Counted from the first letter of the stretch, positions 26,426-34,893 are shown. The stretch: 64,000 nucleotides of DNA from Nostoc sp. UHCC 0702 (GCA_017164015.1 CP071065.1:4317918-4381917); one strand, 5' to 3'. A program made the numbers and translations. Notes: generated from the sequence alone by a model not told the origin.

Positions 26426-26455
26426 AAAACCCTCTTTGGCAGCAAAGAGGGTTTT
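26426..26455 (+). terminator. rho-independent terminator of ispH
   Basis: AAAACCCTCTTT pairs with AAAGAGGGTTTT around a six-base loop, 29 bases after the ispH stop. The T-run is part of the stem, so it may also work on the other strand. Confidence 0.85.
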
Positions 26456-26629
26456 ATATTTGAGCAGATTTATATAACAGCCAGTGTGATGGATACAGCT
26501 TGCCTTGCAGGTTCATTTTAACTATGCAATATAGCAGTTTTACCTTAGCTAAGGTCAAGAAAGAGTTTGGTTTAACTACAGTTGAAGCAGGACGGTTTTT
26601 ACCGCCCATTGAAGCGATCGCACCTAGTA

Positions 26630-27945
26630 CACTTCGGCGTAAATAAGCCAAGCATTAGATAGCCAACACTTTACCCTTATATGTCCACTTAAAAGGTTTA
26701 GCCATTGTTTGATTAAAGTAATCGATAAATTCGAGAATTCGGGTTTTGAGGTCATCCTGACTTTTGAAGCTAGCACGCTTGAGTAACTTGCGAACCAAAA
26801 TACTGAACCAAATTTCAATTTGGTTGAGCCAAGAAGAATGTTTGGGTGTGTAATGGAAAACAATTCGGTGTGTTTGGTCACTCAAAAAAGCTGCACGGGA
26901 TTTCATCGATTTCAGAATGCCACTTTTGCCCTTAATTCCAAGGTCAATGTTTAAATCTTCTTTTTGTGCAACAAAGCGAACTAATGATTCCGACTGGTGA
27001 GTATTAAGACAGTCCATAATCAAATGCCATTTGATTGCCTGAGGGTCGCTTTCAATAATTCGACGAATATGTTGGACAAAATCTTCTTCGGTTCTTGTGT
27101 TTCCACAATTTGGTTCAACAATTTGACCAGTGGCAATATCGAAACTAGCAATTAAGCTTTGTGTACCGTGACGAATATACTCAAACTCCCGTCTTTCAAC
27201 CTTACCCGGTCGCATTGGTAAATCTTTTTCTAAACGCTCTGTAGCCTGAATCCCAGTCATTTCATCAATCGATATTGTACGCTCTCCGTTTTGATAACGT
27301 TCAATCGCACTGATGTATAAACCAGTAATATCTTCAACTTTTGCGTCAAATTCTTCATCAAGAGGGGGGGTTAACCAGTAGCGGCTCTGGTGGGGTTTAA
27401 GTTCTGCTTCTTCTAATAATCTTCCAACATGGCGGACAGATATGCTTTCAATGATACCTTGTTTCATGATTTCGTCCGCTAGTTCTCTTGATGTCCAATG
27501 ACTTATTGATCGTCCATAGTCTTCGGGTGGTGAACATGCAAGGGCGAATAGTTCGATTACTTGCTCCATACTAAATTTTACTGGTGCGCCAATACGCTCT
27601 GAGTCTTGTAATCTCTGCAAAATAGACAACTCTTTATCGCTATTTTCCAACCATCGGTTTCGCCATAAACGAGCCATATCAAGACTTATATCTAATAATC
27701 GAGCAATTTCGCCATGATTTTTCCCCTCTGACGCTAGGAGAATTATTTTTGCACGTAGTACTATTTGTTGCGCCGTATTGTGTCGGTTGATCAACTGTTG
27801 GAGTTGTGAGCGATCGCTCTCGTTCAAATTTAATACTTTTGCAGCTAATCGTGCCACACCAGGTTCCCTTGTTTTCAGCCTAAACTGCTTTGACTCTACT
27901 TTCTTAGTTTCTCACAATAATGCTTGGTTTATTTCCGCCGTGCTG
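26630..27945 (-). mobile_element. IS630-family insertion sequence (1316 bp)
   Basis: Imperfect 28-bp terminal inverted repeats lie at 26630-26657 and 27918-27945, flanked by TA at 26628-26629 and 27946-27947, as expected for TA-targeting IS630/Tc1 relatives. It encodes one intact transposase. Confidence 0.93.
26655..27857 (-). CDS. IS630-family DDE transposase
   Basis: The 400-residue protein has an N-terminal helix-turn-helix (about 45-75; GEIARLLDISLDMARLW), a winged-helix segment (RSISHWTSRELADEI) and the DDE core: ISIDEMTGIQ (Asp about 197), LIMDCLNTHQSE (Asp about 281) and HSSWLNQIEIWFSIL (Glu about 345). The stop codon lies in the left inverted repeat. The frame is intact, so it may be active. 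Confidence 0.94.
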   Translation of the reverse strand: MARLAAKVLNLNESDRSQLQQLINRHNTAQQIVLRAKIILLASEGKNHGEIARLLDISLDMARLWRNRWLENSDKELSILQRLQDSERIGAPVKFSMEQVIELFALACSPPEDYGRSISHWTSRELADEIMKQGIIESISVRHVGRLLEEAELKPHQSRYWLTPPLDEEFDAKVEDITGLYISAIERYQNGERTISIDEMTGIQATERLEKDLPMRPGKVERREFEYIRHGTQSLIASFDIATGQIVEPNCGNTRTEEDFVQHIRRIIESDPQAIKWHLIMDCLNTHQSESLVRFVAQKEDLNIDLGIKGKSGILKSMKSRAAFLSDQTHRIVFHYTPKHSSWLNQIEIWFSILVRKLLKRASFKSQDDLKTRILEFIDYFNQTMAKPFKWTYKGKVLAI

Positions 27946-28555
27946 TACTAGTTCTCGCTTACAAGCGATTTTGGAAGATTTACCTTGGGCGATCGCTGTT
28001 GGTTCAGAAAAGGCAAAATCTGAGGGAATTATTTATCCGATTTTGCAAGAGGTGAGACGGATTGTCAATAACCAGGTGAGTCTGTTTTCTGGTCGGGATT
28101 TTACAGTAGATGCAGACAAAGGGTTGAGTGGCTATGTAGATTATTTGATCAGCCGTTCTCCAGAACAACTGGAGATTGAAGCGCCTGTTGTGATTGTGGG
28201 GAAAGCGAAACGGGATAACCTTAATGAAGGGTTAGGACAATGTATTGCGGAAATGATTGCGGCTCAAATATTCAACCAAGCGAATCAGGTGAATATTCCC
28301 ACAATTTATGGAGCGGTTAGTAATGGAACTCAATGGCGCTTTTTGAAATTGGAGGAGTCAACGGTGACAATCGATTTAATGGATTATGCATTACCTCCAG
28401 TTGACCAGATTTTAGGCTTTCTAGTCTGGATGGTGCGAGAGGGTTGAGGAGCGATCGCATTTTTAACACAGACAGCCAGTTACGGGAATAAATGCGATCG
28501 CACAATTGCTGTTTTGAGAAAGAGTGATCGCCCTTTTGCTCAGTATCCCCTGAAA

Positions 28556-28611
28556 GAAACTTCCCTCTGATTAAAATTAGAACAGACACAGGCAAGCGTA
28601 ACTTTCCATGA
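28556..28611 (+). repeat. promoter-region direct repeat, copy 1
   Basis: About 56 bases (from GAAACTTCCCTCTGA to CTTTCCATGA) match 31416-31472 with few changes. It lies before a DUF433-type remnant here and before a UPF0175 gene in the second copy. It contains AT-rich -10-like sequence. Confidence 0.8.
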
Positions 28612-28639
28612 CTCCAGCCACTATTTAAATAAACCAACC

Positions 28640-28696
28640 ATGAACTACTCAGAAGTCATTACCATTAAACCTGGAAAAGGAGCTGCACTTACTTAG
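28640..28696 (+). pseudogene. N-terminal remnant of a DUF433-type antitoxin
   Basis: The 18-residue frame MNYSEVITIKPGKGAALT matches the N-terminus of DUF433 proteins (MNY-x-x-VITI-x-PGKRGGKPCIRG) up to PGK, then stops. DUF433 proteins are small helix-turn-helix antitoxin-like proteins of PIN-type modules. The rest is missing, replaced by the convergent DUF1842 gene. Confidence 0.55.
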
Positions 28697-29456
28697 TCAC
28701 TTCAATGTTAAAGACAACTTTTTCAATCGGCTCTCGTTTTCCGGGGGGATAAAGCTCAAAGCTGATAGAACCTTTACCTTCTTTGACTGCTTGAAACTTC
28801 CAAATGATCATTGCTGGAGCGCCCGGAATAGGGGGCATTGGAGGAATCACTACCTTTTCAGCCAGTTTGTAAACACCAGAATTGTCTATAATATACTCCC
28901 ATGAATAGCCAGTAGAGGCATTTTCCTCTCCAGAAAAGCAACCTACTTCTCCAATCTTTAATGGATTGGAAAACTCTTTAATGACCAAATTACCTTCTTT
29001 ATTTTCATTAACGGGGGTATTAGAAGCTACCAACTTGACTGGGGCATCCTCAATTTTCTGCCATTTGCCATTGTTATCGATGTATTTGTAACTAGCTGTT
29101 CCTGTCTTCCAATCTTCTGAAAGAACCATCCGCAGATGAACATTGGGTAGGATAACTGGCCCTATTCCTGTATGCTGTGGCCATTGGATGAGCGGATACC
29201 CTGTAGTAGTGACAAGAATATGGACATTGTGAGGCATCACCGTCATGTAGGTGTAGTTACCATCTAGTTTTGTTGAAATATCCAGAGGTGGATGAATTGC
29301 TTGAGTAATTTGGCCTAAACCATTGATGGTTTCAGTAGGTGTATGTACAGTCAGGTGAACTTTGAATAAAGGGGCACCAGGCTTATCGCCACCAATTTGA
29401 TAACAAGCGACAAACAACCCAACCAACTCATTCTTCTTAGTCAATGTGCTTTCCAT
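28689..29456 (-). CDS. DUF1842 domain fused to a chagasin-type (I42) protease inhibitor
   Basis: The 255-residue protein has an N-terminal DUF1842-like domain (about 1-120) and a C-terminal chagasin domain (about 150-253). The inhibitor loops are recognisable: NASTGYSW (NPTTGY loop, about 180-187), PPMPPIPGAPA (about 205-215) and a GKGSISFELYPPGKREP strand in place of the RPW loop. Chagasins block C1 cysteine proteases. There is no signal peptide. The function of DUF1842 is unknown. Confidence 0.78.
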   Translation of the reverse strand: MESTLTKKNELVGLFVACYQIGGDKPGAPLFKVHLTVHTPTETINGLGQITQAIHPPLDISTKLDGNYTYMTVMPHNVHILVTTTGYPLIQWPQHTGIGPVILPNVHLRMVLSEDWKTGTASYKYIDNNGKWQKIEDAPVKLVASNTPVNENKEGNLVIKEFSNPLKIGEVGCFSGEENASTGYSWEYIIDNSGVYKLAEKVVIPPMPPIPGAPAMIIWKFQAVKEGKGSISFELYPPGKREPIEKVVFNIEVTK

Positions 29457-29787
29457 AACACTTTTACCTCTTCTTTCATTAGAGTGATGATTTGTTAAAT
29501 AATCTGAAATTCAAATCTCAGCTTTTGAGATCAACCCAGTGAATAGTCGAGTACATTGTGATATTCATCAGGAAATGAGCGAGTATCTTTATTTTGATTG
29601 AGGACGTATGATTGGCTTGAATGTTTGGATTGTATTTAAGAAAGACAGTCAGTAATCAGATTTCTAGCCCTACCACAATCCCATAGCACCCAACAAATTC
29701 TATTCTAGGTTCTGGCCATCAATTAGGTGGGCTAGTTTATACACACCCAAATCGTTCAGTCTCCAATGCCAACTATGGAGTTTACAT
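29457..29787. other. spacer between the DUF1842 and DUF2235 genes
   Basis: About 330 AT-rich bases with no ORF. It should hold the promoter of the DUF1842 gene; no operator-like repeat was found. Confidence 0.4.
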
Positions 29788-30882
29788 CTAACACACGCGT
29801 TCTAAAAACTGAGGAATTTGCAATTGGTGTGAATTTAGTTGTTCCTGAAACTGCATAAGATTATCTGGTCGATAGTGACAATTGGGATCTTGCCAACGCT
29901 GCTTGACACTTTCATGTAAATCAGAAAATTCACCAGTCACTTTACGAATATTCGGACTTCCAACATTAAATGGGAATTTTGGTGTGTTATCGAAAGGTAT
30001 ATCATATCTCGGGTTAATACCATTTTCAACACAACTTCTATCCAGAGCTAATCCCAGGTTTTCGACCTGTTCCATCATCCAAATTAAAGCACCATCTGAT
30101 AATCCCTGCTCCTCTTTAGAACCACCACCAACACATCCATGACATCCCGGAAACCAAAGCTGAGTCACTTGATCTGGTTTACTAGATTCCATTAGAGTTA
30201 CATCAAAAACTTTGCGGATTTCATCAATCGCAACTGCATGGATAGCCTTTTCAATTGAGGGATTAACTTTGTCATCAAAAAAGCGATATCTTTCATTAAA
30301 CTCTTTATCTAACTTCATCCCAGGAATCAAATCGGGAAGCCCAAGGGAAGCTACTGTATCCCAACAACATAAGGCTTTGATTGGCGGAACTGATTCCATT
30401 TCATTATTTTTAATACGGAAATTGACGGCATTTTTACCGTTAGGTGCATTGTCAGAATTTTGCTTTTCTCGATAAAGCTCGTAGGCATCTGGTATTTTTC
30501 GGATGAATTGCCGAGGTAATAAACCAGAGTTATAAATTAACCCTGCTAAACAGCGTACAGTATAAGCACCACGACTGAAACCAAATAAATAAATTTCATC
30601 ATTTGGCTCATAATTAATGCAGAGAAAACGATAAGCATCCTGGATTTTATGGTCAATTCCTAACCCTAACGCACCCCCACCAAGTTTCATCAGAACATCG
30701 ATGATAGACTGCTTGGTATTGATTTGTTTCGTTCCCAAACCTTCATCGTAATAGACGATCTGATGGATATCATTATCATCAACTGGTTTAATAGCTTGAG
30801 CTATTTTGACAACATTGGTCGGACATTTTTGTTCTAAATCCTGCCAAGTTCCATCACAACAGACAATAAGACGACGTTTCAT
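29788..30882 (-). CDS. DUF2235 alpha/beta-hydrolase (phospholipase-like)
   Basis: The product of about 364 residues starts MKRRLIVCCDGTW and has the DUF2235 signature order: CCDGTWQD, then YYDEGLGT, GGALGLGID, then the nucleophile motif GFSRGAYT (about 112-119) and PGCHGCVGGG (about 255). Members include type VI secretion phospholipase effectors (Tle1-like); others are stand-alone. No secretion genes are nearby and no signal peptide is seen. The start at 30882 has AGAGAGG upstream; a longer form (from 30987) is less likely. Confidence 0.85.
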   Translation of the reverse strand: MKRRLIVCCDGTWQDLEQKCPTNVVKIAQAIKPVDDNDIHQIVYYDEGLGTKQINTKQSIIDVLMKLGGGALGLGIDHKIQDAYRFLCINYEPNDEIYLFGFSRGAYTVRCLAGLIYNSGLLPRQFIRKIPDAYELYREKQNSDNAPNGKNAVNFRIKNNEMESVPPIKALCCWDTVASLGLPDLIPGMKLDKEFNERYRFFDDKVNPSIEKAIHAVAIDEIRKVFDVTLMESSKPDQVTQLWFPGCHGCVGGGSKEEQGLSDGALIWMMEQVENLGLALDRSCVENGINPRYDIPFDNTPKFPFNVGSPNIRKVTGEFSDLHESVKQRWQDPNCHYRPDNLMQFQEQLNSHQLQIPQFLERVC

Positions 30883-31489
30883 ATATACAAACCTCTCTGT
30901 GATATAAATTCTTAGAGCAGAAAAGGTTTCAAGTTTTTCCTTCTGCTCATTGAGTTGTCCTTGTGCAGCATTAATCAGAAATTGCAATTATTCTTTGATT
31001 GCAATTTCATGAGAATGAACAACAAGTTCACGTAATTTAGCTATTTTTGTATTTCCTTAAAAACCAAGTGAAGTTGAAATTTAGAAACCTGAATAAACTA
31101 TCGTCAATCAGCTTAGTAATATCAACCGAAGTTAACGAACTTAATAAAAAACTTCAAAACTTCTGATCTAAAATAGCCCATTGCTCAAGTCTTGCGAACC
31201 CCTGCTGTAAACTATCTCTCTATTTCACAAAATAGTTGATTAAGAGGCGATGTCTACGACAGGCTGCGCCTACGCACTTTAAAAGCTTGCTCTTTAAGTT
31301 CTTGGAGAGACATCAGGCTACTTTACATCTTGGGTTATGCGCTTGAATCTTTATTATGGATCATTTTTCCCAAAACCAAGCGATCGCACTTTTGTTTCAT
31401 CTGCCCATAAATCGAGAAACTTCCCTCTGAATTAAAATTAGAACAGACACAGACAAGATTGACTTTCCATGATTAGTTAGGAGCTGAGG
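30883..31489. other. spacer with dispersed repeats
   Basis: This 600-base stretch has no credible gene. It contains a common cyanobacterial repeat (GCGATGTCTACGACAGGCTG at 31248) and a HIP1-like site near 31380, and ends in copy 2 of the 56-bp promoter repeat. Confidence 0.5.
31416..31472 (+). repeat. promoter-region direct repeat, copy 2
   Basis: Matches 28556-28611. It ends 18 bases before the UPF0175 start codon and probably carries that gene's promoter (TTAAAATTAGAAC region). Confidence 0.8.
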
Positions 31490-31735
31490 ATGAGTGTGCT
31501 GGTCTCTGATGAAATTTTGCAAGCAGCAAATATGTCGGATGCTGACTTAAAGCGGGAGTTAGCAATATTGCTGTATCAGCAGAAAAAACTGGGAATCAGT
31601 AAAGCACGAGAGTTGGCAGAAATGCCATTGATTGAATTTCAGCGAGAGTTAGCACAACGGCAAATCCCAGTATTTGATGATGTGGCAGGATTTGAGGCAG
31701 AAATTGCCCAACTCAAAGCTTTGGGGGATCTGTGA
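31490..31735 (+). CDS. UPF0175-family antitoxin
   Basis: The 81-residue protein contains ELAILLYQQKKLGISKARELAEMPLIEFQRELAQRQIPV, the UPF0175 signature, a helix-turn-helix-like antitoxin usually followed by a DUF3368 PIN-domain toxin. AGGAGCTGAGG precedes the ATG. The stop overlaps the GTG of the next gene (GTGA), as in intact modules, but that toxin is broken. Confidence 0.88.
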   Translation: MSVLVSDEILQAANMSDADLKRELAILLYQQKKLGISKARELAEMPLIEFQRELAQRQIPVFDDVAGFEAEIAQLKALGDL

Positions 31736-31821
31736 CGGTTGTTTGTAATACCTCACCCATTACCAATCTAGCTGCGATCGCTCAACTTCGGGAAAGACAG
31801 TACAGGAAGTATCTCAAGTGA
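31732..31821 (+). pseudogene. DUF3368 PIN-domain toxin, truncated after about 20 residues
   Basis: The frame starts VTVVCNTSPITNLAAIAQL, matching the N-terminus of DUF3368 toxins with the first acidic-site region (NTSPI). After AIAQL the sequence changes into an IS-derived helix-turn-helix in another frame. Without the rest of the PIN domain it cannot be a nuclease. Confidence 0.75.
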
Positions 31822-31864
31822 CAGGATATTCAAAAATTTGGATTTATCAAATTGTAAAACGATA
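31783..31864 (+). mobile_element. remnant of a transposase helix-turn-helix
   Basis: The frame reading REGKTVQEVSQVTGYSKIWIY then QIVKR and stop is the N-terminal HTH of an IS630-like transposase. Only about 80 bases survive, wedged between the truncated PIN toxin and the truncated CdtB-like gene. Confidence 0.65.
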
Positions 31865-32255
31865 GACCATATAAAAGGCGCATACCGATGGCTGATCGTC
31901 CTCGCAGAGGATTGGGAATATAGATTATGTTTAAAGCAGGCAACATCGAAGCAACAGCTACATTGTTTCGATGCCCAGTGGGGTCTGTTTCAATCCAAAC
32001 AATATAAACATTAAAAGGCCGACTGGTAGTGCCAAGATTCCACAAAAGGTAAGTTGGGATCAATCCCATTGGGGGTGCAAAACCAGGTAGCCAGGCTGGT
32101 GCTGGTGCTGCTACAGCAGACGGCGGAGGGTTGCCACACTCTTGTAAGCAAGCTACATTAACTCCTGCCTGAAGAAAGAGCCGTTTAACATCTGTGTTCC
32201 ATTTACTCTCACCACTTCCTGTTGCTCCTTGCATATTCCAAGTGACAACAAGCAT
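31830..32255 (-). pseudogene. CdtB-like DNase I-family nuclease, C-terminal half missing
   Basis: The 141-residue frame matches the N-terminal half of cytolethal distending toxin subunit B: VVTWNMQGATGSGESKWN, then VACLQECGNPPPSA (catalytic-site Glu), WNLGTTSRPFNVYI, HRNNVAVAS and NPLRGRSAIGMRL. In CdtB the catalytic His follows directly (FFNIHA); here the frame turns into IS remnant (SFYNLINPNF) and stops. It is therefore probably inactive. There is no signal peptide. Confidence 0.75.
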
Positions 32256-32406
32256 AATTCCTCCTTATTTAACAGTTCAAAATCTTTGACAGTCCTTTGC
32301 CTACGCTTCCAGATTGGTTATCTAAGTCACCAATGTCCACTACAGACAATAGACACGGCTATTGAGCTAGAAATTGATCAAGCAGCTTGACTGATTGTGG
32401 CGATGA

Positions 32407-32461
32407 GCCGAACCTAAGAGTGAGTCTTGAAGCATCAACAATCAATCTTCGCTGGTTCGGC
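32407..32461 (-). terminator. long-loop inverted repeat after the 32.5 kb gene
   Basis: GCCGAACC (32407-32414) and GGTTCGGC (32454-32461) form a perfect 8-bp stem with a 39-base loop, 44 bases beyond the stop of the minus-strand gene. No T-run is seen, so a terminator role is uncertain. Confidence 0.35.
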
Positions 32462-32504
32462 TATAACTTGTTACAAGGTCTTTATGCTTCTTCTGGAATT
32501 AACC

Positions 32505-33230
32505 TTAGTAAACACCTGCTCGCTTTAACAGTTTGACATCTGGATCGTCTGAGTAATTTGATAACTCTTTTGCAGCTAAATTGTTTGCACGAGAGGATGG
32601 CACAAAAGTTCCCGTTGCTGGATTATATGTAAGTGACTTGTGGGTTACAGAACCGCCAAAGGTGATAATTGAAGCATTTCCATTTACTTCTGTAATTACA
32701 GTTCCGGAGGTAAACTGGGCTTGTAACCAAACATAAACAGTCGTTAGAGGAGTAAAAGTAGCATTGAGTGCAGCGAGAACAACTGCTGCGTTTAGTGGCG
32801 ACGGATTAATCCCATTGCCATTAATAGACGCTTTTTGTTCTAAGCCAAAAGTCAAAGCTGGAAACGAAGTATTTGGCATATTGTTTATAACTTTATAAGA
32901 TCCAATACCAGGAACACCGAAATCAGTAAACGGTCCCGAAAATGTTGCACTAGAATTGAAGGAATAATAAGCTGCATCATTAGCGGGAAAATCTGTTTCA
33001 CTCAACCGTGAGATGACTGCACCGTTTTGTGTTATTGGAGTTGGAGAAGCATAAATACCATATTGCTCTTCCCATTCAACTTTATTTCCTTCAAATGGAT
33101 CAAAGACTAGCCAAGTTACATTGGGACTTGAAGCACCTACGGGCTTGGCTATAGTGATCTTTAATTGTGCTGCTTTGATAATTTCCAAGGTTTTTGGATC
33201 AATTGCAAGATCAAGAGTGTACTTAGGCAT
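32505..33230 (-). CDS. unknown beta-rich protein of the toxin-like island
   Basis: The 241-residue protein starts MPKYTLDLAIDPKTLEII and has alternating hydrophobic strands, many Thr/Ser/Asn residues and a basic end (DVKLLKRAGVY). No signal peptide, Cys or known motif was recognised. A motif WLVFDPFEGNKVEWEEQYGIYAS (its first part is WLVFDPFEGN) stands out. It could be a binding, pore-forming or inclusion-type protein by composition only. GGAG precedes the ATG. Confidence 0.65.
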   Translation of the reverse strand: MPKYTLDLAIDPKTLEIIKAAQLKITIAKPVGASSPNVTWLVFDPFEGNKVEWEEQYGIYASPTPITQNGAVISRLSETDFPANDAAYYSFNSSATFSGPFTDFGVPGIGSYKVINNMPNTSFPALTFGLEQKASINGNGINPSPLNAAVVLAALNATFTPLTTVYVWLQAQFTSGTVITEVNGNASIITFGGSVTHKSLTYNPATGTFVPSSRANNLAAKELSNYSDDPDVKLLKRAGVY

Positions 33231-33606
33231 GAATTTCTCCTTAGTTTGGATTTGAGTTAATCTGAGTTGGTGGTATTAAGACAATTTCACAATTTCAGAA
33301 GTTGTACAAATCAATAATGCGTTTTTCCTACCGTCAAAGCCACCGAAGTTGCCAATGTTAAAAAAGAAGTTAATGATTTAGCACCAGCAATCCCAAAAGC
33401 TAGTTTCTTTCTCGGTTTTAAATATCGAAAACTTCACCAAAGTTAATCAGATCCCGTTAAATTACTTAAATTACGTTGAAGTTTGATTCGTCGGAGAAGT
33501 TGTAGCACTGGAAATATTGAAACAATCTTGGTAACTAAATTTGTTGATATTGAAAACTGCTATTAAAACCAAAAATTAGGCATTATCCCCCTGTATTAAA
33601 AAACAG
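33231..33606. other. upstream region of the unknown 32.5 kb gene
   Basis: About 375 AT-rich bases without an ORF. Several CCGAAGTT/AAAACTTC-like short motifs occur here (33350-33440) and also upstream of the DUF2235 gene (31120-31150), possibly shared regulatory sites. Confidence 0.3.
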
Positions 33607-33801
33607 TATATCCCTCTTCTGTCACTTTCCGGGAGGGCAATCGCGCTGAAGCCTCACCAAACAATCAATACAAGCTATCCTATTAGAAAAAATGGGTCTT
33701 GTATTTTTGATTAGAAAATAATCGTGTGATTGCTTGCTATATAAAAGCTCTAGAACTCAGAAATGGCAAATGTTTTCGGAGAGTGACAGAAGAGGGATAT
33801 A
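33607..33801. repeat. 195-bp MITE-like element
   Basis: 25-bp terminal inverted repeats with one mismatch lie at 33607-33631 and 33777-33801, both beginning TATA at the outer edge, which fits TA-target elements. The interior has no ORF. Confidence 0.75.
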
Positions 33802-34070
33802 TTGCAAACTTCAGATGAAAAAATTACTCGCATACGGCACGCTGCGCGATCGCTCTCAAGAACTGATAAAGAAAGCGATGGCATCCCAAGAGATAAAAAA
33901 GTGCGATCGCCTTCCACCATATCTGAAGAAAGAGCGATCGCCTGAGATTTTGGGATCAATGGTGCGATCGCTCTTTGGGTGAACATTACCTGCACAAATC
34001 TCAAAACACGTCCCAAAGTGCGTTCACGAAGCATATGGGACAATCGCTCATAATCTAGCTTTATGCGTCT
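33802..34070. other. HIP1-rich spacer
   Basis: At least four GCGATCGC-type sites occur within 130 bases (33846-33972). Apparent small ORFs on both strands run through them and are not credible. Confidence 0.5.
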
Positions 34071-34406
34071 TTAACCAATTGCATAACGGGTAAATTGACG
34101 TTTAAAAGCGGAATGAAAACCCAAGACAATATCTGAACTGGGTACGCCCATCTCCAGCAACCTTTCAGCAACTAAGTCTTCAGTACCGTTATATTGAATC
34201 CAAATTTTGCCATCTTGAATATCAAAGTGCATAACAGGGCCAAATACACGCTTATCTCCTTGCCACCCTACATAAGCAAGTTGATAATGGTCATGTTCGC
34301 TGTCAAATATTAACTCGGCCTTTACCGTATCGCTGATAGTTCCCATTTGGGCATGTTCAGTTAAAATTTGCTTTACCAATTGTCGATAGCGCTCTATTTT
34401 ATCCAT
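34071..34406 (-). CDS. xisI: XisI family protein
   Basis: The 111-residue protein begins MDKIERYRQLVKQIL and contains FDSEHDHYQLAYVGW and IWIQYNGTEDLVAERLLEMGVP, the XisI signature. XisI and XisH were found as accessory factors for excision of the fdxN element in heterocysts, but pairs are scattered in cyanobacterial genomes away from any element. It overlaps xisH by 13 bases. Confidence 0.93.
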   Translation of the reverse strand: MDKIERYRQLVKQILTEHAQMGTISDTVKAELIFDSEHDHYQLAYVGWQGDKRVFGPVMHFDIQDGKIWIQYNGTEDLVAERLLEMGVPSSDIVLGFHSAFKRQFTRYAIG

Positions 34407-34810
34407 TGCTTAATTTCCTCCAGTTGAGGATCGTAAATCATCAATTTGACTTGGTAACGTCTAAGAGTGCGTTGGATGAAGGAAAGCTGAAAAAAATCCT
34501 GATAGGTTTCCCAGGGAATGGCTAGGTAAACAATTCGGTCTGGTTCTTGTTCTTCAAGTGCTTGACAATAGTTAAGATATTGTCCCAAAGCAGTATGAAA
34601 TGTGCTTATATCTGAGTCCCCAACAAAGCTTTTAATTTCTACAGCAATTTTTTCTGAGTCCCGTTCTGCGGCGATCGCACTTTCTGCTGCCAAATCAATT
34701 TGTAATTTTACGGCTTCGCTAATGCGAATGGTCAGAGGGTCATGGGTGATAGTCCATCCGTCTTTAATTAATGCATTTTTAACCTGTTGATGGAAAACAT
34801 CTTTAGCCAT
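34394..34810 (-). CDS. xisH: XisH family protein
   Basis: The 138-residue protein starts MAKDVFHQQVKNALIKDGW and carries a PD-(D/E)XK-like core: IDLAAE, then KIAVEIKSF (E-x-K, about 57-62), then ALGQYLNYCQAL. It is homologous to restriction-like nucleases. It is translationally coupled to xisI. No fdxN-type recombinase gene lies in this window, so its target is unknown. Confidence 0.93.
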   Translation of the reverse strand: MAKDVFHQQVKNALIKDGWTITHDPLTIRISEAVKLQIDLAAESAIAAERDSEKIAVEIKSFVGDSDISTFHTALGQYLNYCQALEEQEPDRIVYLAIPWETYQDFFQLSFIQRTLRRYQVKLMIYDPQLEEIKQWIK

Positions 34811-34893
34811 CGTAGATGCTGTTCATTCTGATTATGATTCTAAGCGCGATCGCTTTTAAATTGCTGAACAAGCCTACAATTGTGATCTTTTGC

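Larger units (their letters stand above)
26524..28447 (+). pseudogene. conserved cyanobacterial gene (201 codons) split by an IS630-type element
   Basis: The 5' part (26524-26629) encodes MQYSSFTLAKVKKEFGL...; the 3' part (from 27948) continues with SSRLQAILEDLPWAIAVGSEK.... Removing the IS and one TA gives an unbroken frame of 606 bases. The family is common in cyanobacteria, contains SGYVDYLISRSPEQL and APVVIVGKAK..., which resemble nuclease-fold (PD-(D/E)XK-like) proteins, but its function is unknown. A secondary ATG at 27920 inside the IS end could still express a 175-residue truncated form. Confidence 0.88.

Noticed and set aside
29788..30882. Type VI secretion locus around the DUF2235 gene
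   Set aside because: No VgrG, Hcp, PAAR or sheath gene in the window.
33734..33982. 82-residue ORF
   Set aside because: Crosses a MITE end and several HIP1 sites; composition is repeat-driven.
34071..34810. An excision element of fdxN type around xisH/xisI
   Set aside because: No recombinase gene or element border was found; such pairs are often stand-alone.
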